A stretch of 64,000 nt of DNA from Lewinellaceae bacterium (GCA_016712415.1 JADJRC010000009.1:219948-283947); one strand, 5' to 3'; positions 15,748-26,110 are shown, counted from the first letter of the stretch. Numbers and translations are program-made. Notes: generated by a model from the sequence alone, not told the origin.

Positions 15748-16368
15748 TCAAAAAAGAAAAAATCCGAAAAACTGAGGTCGCGGTGCGGATTGATCAGCCG
15801 GTCGCGCAACCCAGCCCTGGGCAACATCCCCGGTAAATTCACGGAACTTCACGTGCGGAAAATACCCGCCCGTAGCATCCGCTTCATTGGGCGCAAAGAC
15901 CACGACATAGCGCCTGGCAAGTGCGAACAGGTGCTCCATGTAAAGTTTGTACAAGTGGTCTTCAGTGATATGGAACAACACTTCCAATGAAAGCGACATA
16001 TCGGCACGATGCCTGTCGGGTATAAAAGTTTCGGGTTCGTACACTTCAAAGTGCAGGGACGGGTGGTCATGAAAAATCGTTCGGCAGCGTTGCACAGCCG
16101 AGGGTGAGACATCAAAACCTGTATATTCGGGGTATCGGCCCAGTTGCAGTTGTTGCCCGTCGCCGCAGCCCAGCTCAACGATTGTCTGAATTTGTTGTTT
16201 AAGCATGAACTGATTCACGACTTCTGCCTTGTAGCGCGCCAGCCGGCCGGACGACCCCGAACCGGAATGTCCGCCGCCGGCGTAGCGCCGCTCCCAGTAC
16301 GCAAGGCTTCCGGGATAGCGTGCGCGGCGCAGCGCGGTAAGGAATCGTTGAAGGGCCTGAAACGGCAT
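15748..16368 (-). CDS. SAM-dependent methyltransferase
   Basis: A 206-residue class I methyltransferase. The SAM-binding motif I is IVELGCGDGQQLQL near residue 63, followed by YTGFDVSPSAVQRCR (motif II acid) and MSLSLEVLFHITED (post-motif). The N-terminal YWERRYAGGGHSGSGS pattern is often seen in methyltransferases acting on glycan- or lipid-linked substrates. The substrate is unknown. It is transcribed away from the fatty acid desaturase gene and ends facing the alpha/beta hydrolase gene. Confidence 0.8.
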   Translation of the reverse strand: MPFQALQRFLTALRRARYPGSLAYWERRYAGGGHSGSGSSGRLARYKAEVVNQFMLKQQIQTIVELGCGDGQQLQLGRYPEYTGFDVSPSAVQRCRTIFHDHPSLHFEVYEPETFIPDRHRADMSLSLEVLFHITEDHLYKLYMEHLFALARRYVVVFAPNEADATGGYFPHVKFREFTGDVAQGWVARPADQSAPRPQFFGFFLF

Positions 16369-16525
16369 TTGTCTTTATGTTGCCGTAAAATTAAGGCATT
16401 GAAGCGCCCGTATATTCAAGAAAAATCGGACTTTTGAGCGCCATTTCCAAATGCCGGACACCAAAAGGGGCCTGGCATTTTTGTTTTCGTCCGATTAATT
16501 TATTGCACAACACATTATCAAAAAA

Positions 16526-17569
16526 ATGGGTACTACCAAAGTTTCAAATTACGACCCCGCCATACTACAACGGTTGCCGGCCATTGTCAAGGCCTACCAA
16601 CTGCCCGATACGAAGAAAGCCGTCATTCAAATACTCAACTCTTTTCTGCCTTTTGTAGCGATCTGGGTTGCCATGTATCTTCTGCTCGACGTGTCCGTTT
16701 GGATCACCCTGGCATTATCCGTGGTGAATGCTTTTTTTCTCGTCCGTATCTTCATCATTCAGCACGACTGCGGCCACCAGGCTTTTACCGGCAACAGGAA
16801 AGCGAACGATATTATCGGTGAGGTGTGCAGCATCATCAGTTTCATGCCATACCGTTATTGGGCAAAAAGCCACAACTTTCACCACGGGCACAACGGAATT
16901 CTATGGGAACACCGCGATATCGGCGACATTAACCTGCTTACTGTTAATGAGTTCAGGAGCCTGAGCCGTTTTGAAAAAGCCCGCTACCTGCTGTTTCGCA
17001 GCGCCCCGGTGCTGTTCCTGATCGGTCCGGCCTGGTATCTGCTCATTCAAAACCGTTTTCCGCTCATCCGCCTGAAAGGCTGGGAACACGCCCACAAGGC
17101 CCTGATCAAGCACAACCTGATTCTGATCGGGTTTTATGTGGCCATCATCTGGCTGTTGGGCTATAAGGCGTTTTTGCTGGTGCATCTCCCGATCCTGCTG
17201 TTCTTTGCAGTAATCGCCGTGTGGTTTTTCTACGTGCAGCACCAGCACGAAACGTCGTACAAAGAATGGAAAGAAAAGTGGGAGTACATCCGTGCCGCTA
17301 TCCAGGGCAGCACGTATTACAAGTTGCCCCGGTTCATGCACTGGCTTACGGGCAACATCGGTTATCACCACATCCACCACCTCAACCCGCTGGTACCGAA
17401 TTATGAGCTGGCGCGTTGCCACCATGAGAACCCCGTTTTCGAGCAGGTGGCCAACAAGATTACCTTCTGGCAAAGCCTGCGTTGTATCTTCAACAAACTC
17501 TGGGACGAAGACCAGGAGCGCATGATCTCGTTCCGCGAATATATGCGGCGCTACAGAAAGGGAAAGTAA
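16526..17569 (+). CDS. fatty acid desaturase
   Basis: A 347-residue integral membrane diiron desaturase with all three histidine boxes: HDCGH near residue 78, HNFHHGH near 116, and HHIHH near 285. Four or five hydrophobic helices lie between them. The layout resembles delta-12/omega-6-type acyl-lipid desaturases, but position specificity cannot be read from sequence. It would introduce double bases into membrane acyl chains, for example on cooling. It is a single-gene unit ended by a strong terminator shared with the SusD gene on the opposite strand. Confidence 0.92.
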   Translation: MGTTKVSNYDPAILQRLPAIVKAYQLPDTKKAVIQILNSFLPFVAIWVAMYLLLDVSVWITLALSVVNAFFLVRIFIIQHDCGHQAFTGNRKANDIIGEVCSIISFMPYRYWAKSHNFHHGHNGILWEHRDIGDINLLTVNEFRSLSRFEKARYLLFRSAPVLFLIGPAWYLLIQNRFPLIRLKGWEHAHKALIKHNLILIGFYVAIIWLLGYKAFLLVHLPILLFFAVIAVWFFYVQHQHETSYKEWKEKWEYIRAAIQGSTYYKLPRFMHWLTGNIGYHHIHHLNPLVPNYELARCHHENPVFEQVANKITFWQSLRCIFNKLWDEDQERMISFREYMRRYRKGK

Positions 17570-17590
17570 CCTTTCACTTTATCCAATAAA

Positions 17591-17626
17591 AAAATGCCGA
17601 CCGGAGCGATTCCGGTCGGCATTTTT
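17591..17626. terminator. strong bidirectional intrinsic terminator
   Basis: A stem of about 15 bp (AAAATGCCGACCGGA at 17591-17605 with its complement at 17611-17625) with a 5-base loop. A and T runs on both sides make it work in both directions, between the convergent desaturase and SusD genes. Confidence 0.9.
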
Positions 17627-17653
17627 TTATTGTAATACGTTGATTGTCAAGAA

Positions 17654-18988
17654 CTAATTCTCGTTTGCCGGGACAGGGAACCTTACCCATACGTCGTCGT
17701 CGGGCCGGTCGATCGGCAGGGAGCCAAGGAGGTTGTAACGGCGCATGTCAACCCAGCGGTGGCCTTCGCCATACAGCGAATACCGGCGTTGCTTGAGCAT
17801 CTCGTCGATCAGTTCGGACTGATTGACGCCGCCGCTATAGTTGCCGACACCGGCTGCATTGCGGATCACATTGAGGGCAGTTACTGCCTCGTCCAGAGCA
17901 GTGGCATCGCCTTTCTGGATCTTTGCCTCTGCGTAGATCAGGATCAGTTCCTCATTGCGAATAATGGGGATAGGCGAACCATTCGTGGCATATACCGTGA
18001 AATCGTAATCGCTTTCAAGACCGTCCTGGAATTCCGTATTGTCGCGTTTGGTGACTTTGCTGAGCCGGCTGTCGCCCGGGTCTGCATCGGTGACAAATGA
18101 AGGGTGCGCTACCCGCGATTCGCCTGTAGCATTCAGCGGGTACCACTGCGGGTTAAGGAGATCGCCGCCGCCGGTGGAGAATATGTGGTAGGCGCCGGTG
18201 GTCAGATCGCCGTTCAGGTCGAAAAACGAATTGCCAAGGGCGGCAACGGCATCGTCCCAGTTCCCATTATAGACCTGAACACGGGCCAGCAAGGCGCGAT
18301 TCACCTGGGCGAATGTAGCCGGGGTATCGAAGCCTGCAAAACCGCTGGTCAGGCTGAACGGGAATTCACTGCCGCCGCTCGTCAGTTGCGAATAACCTTC
18401 ATCGAGGATCATGGCAATGGCGCGCAGGGCATCCTTAGGGCTGCCTACGCCAATGAATGGACCGAGGTTGTTCGGGTCCGATACGTCAATGCGGATACCG
18501 TTGTCGTACTGTTGCACCCATACCAGCAGGAGTTGGTATGCCTTGATCGTGTTGGCAAAACCTTTGGTGGCGTTGCGTACCTGATCGGTGGTCAGGGCAG
18601 AGGAGTTGTCGACGGCTTCCAGCAGGATATTGGCATTTTTGATAGCGCGGAAGCGGGAAGAATAGGGGTTGGTGGTGTAAAAGGTGTTGTTGTCGAGTAC
18701 GGCCGCGCCTTTGCCCAGCAGATCCGAAGTAAAACGCGGATCGGAGGTGGAAAAACGGTAAAAATCGCGACCTATCACCCCTACGCCGTCGAAATACTGG
18801 CCCATATTGAGGCGCATGCCGCCTTCAATTCCGGTGACCAGGTTTTGGATTTCACTCAGCGAAGCATTGGAAGTGATGGCGCCCACGCTGGGGTTGTTCG
18901 GGTCTTCGATCGTCTCGATATTACAAGCCGAGAAGCCCGTCACCAGAAGCGCTATGAAAAAGACCTTTGAAATATTTCGCAGTATCAT
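17654..18988 (-). CDS. SusD/RagB family outer-membrane lipoprotein
   Basis: A 444-residue SusD-like protein with a lipoprotein signal (FFIALLVTGFSAC, Cys at about residue 22). The family signatures are present: PNNPSVGA soon after the lipid site, the TPR-like helical region, PIPIIRNEELILIYAEAKIQ near 340, and RRYSLYGEGHRWVDMRR near 410, ending with PVPANE. SusD proteins cap a SusC transporter at the cell surface and bind the ligand. The preceding gene on the same strand is SusC, 53 bases away. No glycoside hydrolase is next to the pair, so the substrate may be a glycan or peptide and is unknown. Confidence 0.92.
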   Translation of the reverse strand: MILRNISKVFFIALLVTGFSACNIETIEDPNNPSVGAITSNASLSEIQNLVTGIEGGMRLNMGQYFDGVGVIGRDFYRFSTSDPRFTSDLLGKGAAVLDNNTFYTTNPYSSRFRAIKNANILLEAVDNSSALTTDQVRNATKGFANTIKAYQLLLVWVQQYDNGIRIDVSDPNNLGPFIGVGSPKDALRAIAMILDEGYSQLTSGGSEFPFSLTSGFAGFDTPATFAQVNRALLARVQVYNGNWDDAVAALGNSFFDLNGDLTTGAYHIFSTGGGDLLNPQWYPLNATGESRVAHPSFVTDADPGDSRLSKVTKRDNTEFQDGLESDYDFTVYATNGSPIPIIRNEELILIYAEAKIQKGDATALDEAVTALNVIRNAAGVGNYSGGVNQSELIDEMLKQRRYSLYGEGHRWVDMRRYNLLGSLPIDRPDDDVWVRFPVPANEN

Positions 18989-19041
18989 ATTGTTTCAAGT
19001 TTTAAAATGAAAGAATAGGTGTTTGGGGGATGCCGGCAGGA

Positions 19042-22000
19042 TCAGAACGACGCGCCAAGGGTAAAGAAGAGGCTCTTTGCCGAGGGGAACGGCGTCACCT
19101 CCACGTTGGAGGAGATGGCGTCGGTGCCGAAGTTCGATACTTCCGGATCGTAGCTGCTGTAGTCGAAGAAGTTGAGCAGGTTACGGCCGGAGAACCCTAC
19201 GCGTCTGGGCGGTAGAAACGCGGAGATTCGGGGGCGGGGACTCAAAAAGGGCGGGCAGGGGGCCAAAACCGGAAGGCCCGGGGGGGGAGGGGGGGGGGCC
19301 CCCCCCCCGGGGGGGGGGGGCCGGCGGGGGGGTCCCGCCCCCCCCCGGGGCGGCGGGGGGAAGCGCCGCGGCGGGGCCCCCGCCCGGCGGGGCGGGGGGG
19401 GGGGGGGGGGGGGGGGCGGGGGCCGGCAGGGCCTTTTGGGGCCTTGGGGGGGGGGGGCCGCGGGGGGAGCCCGGGGGGTCCGCGGGCGGGGGGGGGGGCG
19501 CCCGGGCCCCAGGGCGCGGGGCACACAACGGGGGGGCCGGGGGCGGGGGGGGGGGGGGGAAGGGCCACGGCGGGCCCGCGGGCCGGGGGGGCGGGGGGGG
19601 GGGCCGGGGGGGGGGAAAGGGGGGCCCCCCGGCCAAACCGGTTTTGGCCCACCCGCCCTTCGCACCACCGCACCGGCCGGGGCACCGCCCACAACCTTTG
19701 CCCCCGCCCGGCGCCACCCCCCCAAAACCGCCCCCCCGGCGCGGCCGGCAAACAAAACCCCTCGCCCGGCCCTCGGGCCGCCGCCCGCGCCCCCGGCCGC
19801 CCGCCGGCCCGGCCCGCCCCCAGGCCCGGGCCGCGCCCCATCTTGGCTTTATCGTTGAACCAGCGCGATGGCAGGTTGTAACGGAGGCCGACTTCGCGCA
19901 GGCGCACATAGCCGGCGTCTTCTACCCACGGACCGGCTGTAACACCCAGTTGCGACAGGCGGTATGCGCCATTGGCTGTGGTATTGTTGGGGTCGAGGTT
20001 GGTGCCGTCGTAGTCGGGGCTGGTCCCAAAAATATCGGAGAGCAGGGTGCTCAGGTTGATGTTTTTGCCGCCTTTTTCCAGTGGAACAGGAAGTTGAGTT
20101 CCCATTCGTTGTAGCGCAGGGAGTTGTTGAAAGCAACCTGGAAATCAGGTTCGGCGTCGCCGAATACGCGCAGGCCGGTGTTGGCGTCGGCATCCGGGTC
20201 GATACCCACGATCTGGGTTGGCGATTTGCCTTCTTCAATACGGTAGGAGCCGAGTGTGGCGCCGAACGCGCCGAGGTTGTAGGCCGGTACGTCGAGGCGG
20301 CTGATCTTGGCCGTGTTTTTCCAGAAACTGACGCGCGAATTCCAGTTGAATTCACGGGTGCGTACGGGATTGACGTCGAGTGCAATCTCAAAGCCTTTGT
20401 TCTCCAGATCGGCTGCGTTCTGCCATGCCGAGGTGAAACCCGAAGAACTGGGCGTATTGACGAGCAGGATCAGGTCTTTGATGTTTTTGCTGTAATACGT
20501 GAACTCAAAATTGATGCGGTTCTGCATAAATCCGAGGTCGAAGCCTCCTTCTATTTCCGTCTGACGCTCCGGCCCGATCGTGGTATTACCAAGGGTAATG
20601 CCGATGATGGAACCGGTGGTACCGCCGATGATGATCGGGTTGAGGGGCGTGTACGTTGCGCCGAAGGGGCCGAAGTTGCCCGACTGGCCGAAAGCGCCGC
20701 GCAGTTTGAACTGGCTTAGGGTACTGCCCAGATCGGTTATCTCGTGGATATTCAGCGCCAGCGAGGCCTTGGGATAATAGTACAGTTTGTTCGGGTCGCC
20801 GTTGCGGCTCGATTTGTCGCCGCGGATACCCACTGACAGGATGGCCATATCCTTGAAATTGATTTCTTCCTGTGCAAAGAAGCCCTTGTCGACCTGCTTC
20901 AGCCGCTCCTGGATCACCTGAACGGAGCCTGCCTGGTTGAGGTTGGTTTGCGAACCGATCAACTGGGTAGCCAGGGTATTGATAAAGTCCTGGTCGAGGT
21001 TCTCACGTGTCACACCGGCCTGTGTGCGGAACACGAGGTTGTCGCTGGTCGTAAAAGTGTGTACGAGGAATGCGGCGATGTTGGTGGCGAAGCTGTGCGC
21101 ATTGCCGCCGATCGATACGCCATTGGTGCCGGCGCCGTCTTTCTGAAACTGCAGTTCGCGCGGGAAAATAGAGCGCGTGCGAAGCGTGTACTGGTCTGCG
21201 CCGCCGCGCAGGATCAGGTTGAACGAATTGTGATCGTCGCTCCACAGCCGGAATGTACCGATACCACCGCCGAGGAGGCGGTCTACCCGTTCTTCGTTGG
21301 TGACCAGGTCGCGTGTCTGCAGAAAATTGGACGGGGCGTAGGGGTTGTTCGGATAGTTGCCTTGTGCGTCGGGGAACAGATCGGCCCACGATGGGGTGGA
21401 TACATAGGAGACACCCAGCGTGGTCGACGTATTATCGTTGTTGAAATAGCCCCGGTCTGATTTGGAGTTGACGTAGTTGAGGTTGACCTGAAGGTCGATC
21501 CAGCTCAGTACCTTGGAATCGAGGTTGAGGCGTACGGAGGTTTTGTCGTAGCCGGTATTTTTTACGATACCGTCGTCGGATTTACGGGTGACACCCGCGA
21601 AGTAACCGAACTTGTCAGTGCCGCCGTTGATCGACAGGCGTGTGGTACTCAGCACACCTTTTTCGCCGAACAGCTCGTCTTCGTAGTTGTAAATTTTTCC
21701 GTCGGCAACAGCCTGGTTGTAAACAGGCACCTCGGCTGCACCGAAAGAGGATTCGACTTTGGCAGCATCCCACTGGCGGACGCCGAGTTTTTTGAGCTGC
21801 TGCTGGAACCCGATGGACGGCGAGAAATTCACTTCTTTGGTGCCGTCTTTGCGGCCGCGTTTGGTGGTGATAATGACCACACCTGCGGCGGCCCGTGAGC
21901 CGTAGATGGCTGCTGCGGAAGCGCCCTTCAGCACTTCGATACGATCGATGTCCTCAGGGTCAAGGTCGGCAACACGGTTGGAGGGGTTATCCTGAAAACG

Positions 22001-22642
22001 GGTGCTGCCCTGGCCTGCCGCCTGCGATACGAAGTTGGTATTGGAGCGGAAGCTGGAGTTGTCGTAATACACCCCGTCTACGATGTAAAGGGGTTGCGAG
22101 TTGCCGTTGAGGGTAGTGATCCCCCTGAACTTGACGGTGGTGCCGCCACCCGGCGCGCCGGAGTTGGCGATGATGTTGACACCCGTGAGCTTGCCGTAAA
22201 GCGCGCCGTCCATGGTAGACTGCACCGTAGTGCCCACCAGTTCGTTGCTGGTGATCGACGAAACGGCATTGGCGGCATTGGCGCGTTTTACGTTGGTCGC
22301 CAGACCCGAAATGACCACCTCGTCGAGGCCGGCAAAGTCTTCCTCCATGAGCACGTCGGCCGTGGGATTGCCGGAAGTAACCTGGAGGGTAACCGTTTTG
22401 TAGCCGGTGTAGGCAATGGAAAGCGTGGCGGAACTGCCCGGAACTTCCAGGCGATAGCGGCCGTCAACATCGGCTGTTGTGCCGCGGGAGGCGCCCACAA
22501 TGGCTATTGTTGCGCCCGGAAGACCTTCGCCGTTGGCGTCCGTAATTCGGCCGGAAACGGTAAATTGTGCCATTGCCGCCTGAATGCTCACGAAGAGCAA
22601 AGCCGGTAGCAACAGGCTCTTACATAAAGTTTTGTACTTCAT
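19042..22642 (-). CDS. SusC/RagA family TonB-linked outer-membrane protein, disrupted
   Basis: The N-terminal 860 residues are intact: signal peptide, carboxypeptidase-like domain (FTVSGRITDANGEGLPGATI), plug (VVISGLATNVKRANAANAVS) and barrel. The frame breaks at about 20068-20075, where a plus-strand CTTTTT appears to lack one T: HWKKAAKTST must become HWKKGGKNINL. The continuation LRYNLPSRWFNDKAK then runs into a block of nearly pure G/C at about 19207-19845. The barrel resumes beyond it with VGFSGRNLLNFFDYSSYDP and ends with KSLFFTLGASF at 19042. In the family, these two segments are nearly adjacent, so the block is inserted. SusC imports the ligand captured by SusD. The disruption is probably technical. 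Confidence 0.85.
19207..19845. other. block of nearly pure G/C inside susC
   Basis: About 640 bases with almost no A or T and many runs of six to fourteen identical G or C, quite unlike the rest of the window. All reading frames through it give proline-, glycine- and arginine-rich nonsense. The flanks are good SusC coding sequence that would join almost directly if the block were removed. It carries no recognisable gene or terminal repeats. A consensus or low-quality-read artefact is the best explanation. Confidence 0.85.
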
Positions 22643-22687
22643 AACTGAACAGGTTTGTGTGAATGTGATTGATTAAAATCTGTTCAA

Positions 22688-22695
22688 CAAACGTA
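22688..22695 (-). promoter_or_regulatory. -7 box for the susC/susD operon
   Basis: TACGTTTG on the minus strand matches TAnnTTTG, 46 bases before the SusC start. A GTTG at 22713-22716 lies only 17 bases away, a short spacing. The 290-base gap from here to the symporter start is AT-rich and otherwise without a recognised element. Confidence 0.45.
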
Positions 22696-22880
22696 AAGCA
22701 CTTTCTTGAATACAACGTTTTTTTTGCAATGAATTTGAATTTCTGTTTAATTCAGTCCATGTTAATGTTTTCGCCAAACAGTATTTTTGAGAGTAGTGAT
22801 ATTGCCCAATATTGAACATTTGTCCAAATAGAAAATTGGCTTAAATGGTCGACATATGGTGTGGCTTTTCATAAAAAATC

Positions 22881-22888
22881 TACATTTG
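22881..22888 (+). promoter_or_regulatory. -7 box for the second symporter gene
   Basis: TACATTTG matches the Bacteroidota -7 consensus and lies 44 bases before the ATG at 22933. The -33 element is not clear. Confidence 0.45.
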
Positions 22889-22932
22889 CCCCGCACCCCG
22901 ATTCGTTAAATCCGCGTTTTCGCTGTAAAGAG

Positions 22933-24531
22933 ATGACTGAACATCTTACACCTGCACTCGTACTCATTGTTTTGTTCCTGTATTTTGCCATGCTGATCGG
23001 TGTGGCGTGGCTTACAGGTCGAAATGTTGGCAATGAAGGTTTCTTCCTGGCCAACCGGAAGGTGCCCTGGTATGTGGTGGCGTATGCCATGATCGGCACA
23101 AGTATCAGCGGCGTTACGTTTATTTCCATTCCGGGCAAAGTTGGCGGCACAGGGCTCAATATGGCCTTTTCCTATATGCAGGTCGTTTTTGGATACCTGG
23201 CCGGCTATCTTTTTATCGCCACTGTTTTAATGCCGTTGTATTACCGGATGCAGCTAACGTCCATTTACGGCTATCTCGAACAGCGTTTCGGTCACCTTTC
23301 CTATAAAACCGGGGCGGCCTATTTCCTGCTGTCGCGTACGCTGGGCTCCGCTGCGCGGATGTTCCTCGCGGCTTCGGTGTTGCTGATATTTGTTTTTCAG
23401 CCTCTCGTAAAGGAAATGCTCGAAGCCAGCCCCGGCAACGCGCTGCTCGGGCTCCTTAACGCAAGCCCTTCCCTGCTGTTTACCCTCGTGGTGGTGCTGA
23501 TGCTGGCGCTGATATACGCCTATACGTTCAAAGGCGGTCTCAAGACGATCATCTGGACGGATACCATCATGACGACCTTTTTCCTGGCCGCACTGGCCTT
23601 TACGGTCGTTACCGTCGGGAAAGCCCTCCATATGGGTTTTGGCGACATCGTGCCCACGGTGATGGACGGCCGGTACGGGCGTATATTCTTTTTCGACAAT
23701 TTTCTGACCGACCCCAATCATTTTGTCAAACAGTTTCTCAGCGGGGCATTGATCGCCATCGCCATGACGGGCCTGGACCAGGACCTGATGCAAAAAAACC
23801 TGGCCTGCAAGAATATCCGGGAGGCGCAGAAGAACATGTTCGTGTTCTGTATTTACCTCGTGATCATCAATTTCCTGTTCCTGATACTCGGCGCGCTGCT
23901 GTACACCTATGCCGGTTCGCTGGGCCTGCAGATACCGGAACGCACCGACCACCTCTATCCGAAAATTGCTTTCGATCACCTGGGCATGGCGGCGGGTATT
24001 TTCTTTATCCTGGGGCTTATTGCCAGCACTTATGCCAGTTCGGATTCGGCACTTACGGCACTCACGACCAGTTTTTGCATCGATTTTCTTCATTTTGAAA
24101 AAAACAACCCGATCCCGCCCGATACTTATGCCTCGGAGGCCGACAAGCAGGCGTACGCCGATTTTCACAAAGGCCAGCGACGGTTGCGTACGCAGGTACA
24201 CCTGGGTTTTTCGGCCTTGTTCGTGGTCATTATTGTGATCCTCAACCTGTTGAGCAGCGATGCGGTGATCAACCTCCTGTTCAAGATCGCCGGCTATACC
24301 TACGGCCCGCTGCTCGGGCTGTTCACTTTTGGGCTGTTCACCAAATTCAAGATACACGACCGCTGGTCGATGCTCGTTTGCCTGCTGGCCCCCGCGCTCA
24401 CCTGGATCATGGAAATCACGTGCAAACAATGGTTCGATCTGGGTTTCCTGACCATACTGATCAACGGCATCTTCACGTTTGCCGGACTTTGGGTGATCTC
24501 CTACAAAGACATACAGGAAGAACCGCAATAG
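22933..24531 (+). CDS. sodium:solute symporter (SSS family)
   Basis: A 532-residue polytopic membrane protein. The start at 22933 (MTEHLTPALVLIVLF) is preferred to 22861, whose 24 extra residues are polar and precede a promoter box. Family features are GRNVGNEGFFLANRKVPWYV, IGTSISGVTFISIPG, YTFKGGLKTIIWTD and TGLDQDLMQKNLACKN. The length and the G-x-D-Q-D-x-x-Q helix are typical of SSS members for sugars or sialic acid in Bacteroidota. The substrate is not proven. It diverges from the SusC/SusD operon, so the two may serve the uptake of one compound across both membranes. Only six bases separate its stop from the convergent lipoprotein gene. Confidence 0.88.
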   Translation: MTEHLTPALVLIVLFLYFAMLIGVAWLTGRNVGNEGFFLANRKVPWYVVAYAMIGTSISGVTFISIPGKVGGTGLNMAFSYMQVVFGYLAGYLFIATVLMPLYYRMQLTSIYGYLEQRFGHLSYKTGAAYFLLSRTLGSAARMFLAASVLLIFVFQPLVKEMLEASPGNALLGLLNASPSLLFTLVVVLMLALIYAYTFKGGLKTIIWTDTIMTTFFLAALAFTVVTVGKALHMGFGDIVPTVMDGRYGRIFFFDNFLTDPNHFVKQFLSGALIAIAMTGLDQDLMQKNLACKNIREAQKNMFVFCIYLVIINFLFLILGALLYTYAGSLGLQIPERTDHLYPKIAFDHLGMAAGIFFILGLIASTYASSDSALTALTTSFCIDFLHFEKNNPIPPDTYASEADKQAYADFHKGQRRLRTQVHLGFSALFVVIIVILNLLSSDAVINLLFKIAGYTYGPLLGLFTFGLFTKFKIHDRWSMLVCLLAPALTWIMEITCKQWFDLGFLTILINGIFTFAGLWVISYKDIQEEPQ

Positions 24532-24537
24532 GAGCGG

Positions 24538-25488
24538 CTAGTTAGAGCAGTTCAGCATTTCAGTCAATATCCATTGCCCTTTGATCCGGCGAAACGTCTC
24601 CCGGAAACAAGCGCCGCCTTCGCTCCGGAGATTGACATACATAGCGTCCGTTTCATCACGCGTTTTGGAATAGTCGGGATAGATGGTCATGAACCAGTTG
24701 TGGTCCTCTATTACATTTTTCGCGCGCTTTTCCTCCTCTTTTTTCGAAAGGGGGGTGAGTACCTCCGTATCCCCTTCCGCAGACTGGTTCAGGTACTTTA
24801 AGGGGAACAGCGTGTGTTCCAGCCGAAATGGCACATCGAATACAAACCGCAGCAGAAAATCTTCAAACCTCTTTTCGGGCATTTTCTTCAACTGGTCGCC
24901 TGAATACTGTTTGTATGCCGCCTTGAATACTTTCCAGCGCCCTTTTTCCCGTCGGAAATAGTAGTCGGATTTTTGAAAAGGCGCGATATAGGTCACCAGC
25001 ATACTGTCGGTATCGGATATGTGTTGCAGGTGTTCGATTGGTTTATTGTCAAAAGTGAATCGCGGGTATCCTTCGAACACTACCCGGTCCCTGGGACCGT
25101 GCCGGCCGATTGCATTGGAGAAAATATCCGGAAACTCCTGCCGCCAGGCGACCATCTTTTCAAGGGTTGAAAAACGAGTCTGATATTTGTTGCCCGATGA
25201 ATCCTGCAAAAAGCATTCAAAGGGGAACGTTACGGCGTCTTTCTGGAATTGCTGATAGGTATCCTGAAAAGCAAAACAGTACCAGTTGTATTCGAATCGT
25301 TCCAACGACAGGGTATCCAGATGAAACGCTTCCTTCGGAGGTTCCGCCTTCGGCCTGGTATCACCGGAGCTTTGTTCCTGTTCTTCCGGTCCGGGGCCAT
25401 TCACCTGCGTGTTTTTTACCGCTGCGTCGGGGGAGGGCCGGCAGGCCGGATGAAATAAAAAGATAAGCAACAGCAGGCTGTTTTTCAT
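24538..25488 (-). CDS. DUF4348-like lipoprotein
   Basis: A 316-residue protein with a lipoprotein signal from the ATG at 25488 (MKNSLLLLIFLFHPAC); an upstream ATG at 25506 adds six residues. A low-complexity Pro/Glu linker follows. The mature part contains two similar segments, FAFQDTYQQFQKDAVTFPF and, later, FEDFLLRFVFDVPFRLEHTLFPL, which resemble the repeated F-x-x-F ... R-x-x-FPL pattern of DUF4348 proteins of Bacteroidota. The family function is unknown. It is convergent with the symporter gene, almost touching it. Confidence 0.6.
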   Translation of the reverse strand: MKNSLLLLIFLFHPACRPSPDAAVKNTQVNGPGPEEQEQSSGDTRPKAEPPKEAFHLDTLSLERFEYNWYCFAFQDTYQQFQKDAVTFPFECFLQDSSGNKYQTRFSTLEKMVAWRQEFPDIFSNAIGRHGPRDRVVFEGYPRFTFDNKPIEHLQHISDTDSMLVTYIAPFQKSDYYFRREKGRWKVFKAAYKQYSGDQLKKMPEKRFEDFLLRFVFDVPFRLEHTLFPLKYLNQSAEGDTEVLTPLSKKEEEKRAKNVIEDHNWFMTIYPDYSKTRDETDAMYVNLRSEGGACFRETFRRIKGQWILTEMLNCSN

Positions 25489-25670
25489 GTGGATGGCATT
25501 GGACAATGAATTTTCTGCCAGGTAATTTCAGGAAGGGGAAGTTGCAACCCGGCAAGGATAAACGCAAGGGATGCGCGCCTATTCGTTGGATGTAATTGTA
25601 AAACCGGTTGGCAATCCGGCACTGACCGGCCCGGGTTCGGCCTTGCGTTTAAAAAACAATGTCAAAACTA

Positions 25671-25702
25671 TTTGTTTTTTTAAGGCGCAAAAACTATTTT
25701 TG
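25671..25702 (+). promoter_or_regulatory. promoter for the VOC/TfoX gene pair
   Basis: TTTG (25671-25674), exactly 20 bases, then TATTTTTG (25695-25702). This is the best match to the Bacteroidota consensus in the window and lies 39 bases before the VOC gene. Confidence 0.75.
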
Positions 25703-25741
25703 CAAAACAAAAACATTGTTCACGCATTCACCTGACCACTT

Positions 25742-26107
25742 ATGAAATCATGGACTACCTGGTTTGAAATCCCCGCTGTCGATATTGAGCGGGCGAAAAA
25801 ATTCTACGACGCCATTTTTCAGATGGAAGTCCAGTTAATGGATTTTGGCGGCCTCAAAATGGGCATGTTTCCACACACCGGTGTCGCCGGTGCGCTTTGC
25901 CAGCACGAGTCGTATCAACCCAGCGACACAAAAGGTGTTCTGGTGTACCTCGAAGCCAATCCCGATCTGAACGAAGTACTCGACCGAGTGGAAGCGGCCG
26001 GCGGCCGGATTATAAGGCCCAAGACACAGATATCGCCTGAATACGGCTATATGGCGATATTTGTCGACAGCGAGGGCAACCGCATGGCATTACATTCCAA
26101 CTCCTGA
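25742..26107 (+). CDS. VOC (glyoxalase-like) family protein
   Basis: A 121-residue protein with the vicinal oxygen chelate fold: the opening TWFEIPAVDIERAKKFYDAIF, the central LVYLEANPDLNEVLDRVEAAGG, and the closing GYMAIFVDSEGNRMALHS. The terminal Glu/His-type metal positions are only partly kept, so catalytic activity is uncertain. Members include glyoxalases, dioxygenases and resistance proteins. It is followed after 3 bases by a TfoX-N gene, and the pair is led by a strong promoter. Confidence 0.85.
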   Translation: MKSWTTWFEIPAVDIERAKKFYDAIFQMEVQLMDFGGLKMGMFPHTGVAGALCQHESYQPSDTKGVLVYLEANPDLNEVLDRVEAAGGRIIRPKTQISPEYGYMAIFVDSEGNRMALHSNS

Positions 26108-26110
26108 ATT

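Noticed and set aside
19172..19909. Long proline- and glycine-rich open frames on both strands
   Set aside because: They arise from the block of G/C runs, occur in several frames at once and have no start, signal or family pattern.
10235..20080. Programmed -1 frameshifting at the shared AAAAAGGC sequence (near 10244 and 20070)
   Set aside because: Both breaks lie in the same A5G context and a -1 slip would restore the frame, but there is no stimulatory structure and other breaks occur in T, G and C runs and in essential genes. A missing base explains all of them more simply.
22861..22932. Start of the second symporter at 22861
   Set aside because: The 24 extra residues overlap a promoter box and are not found at the start of the family.
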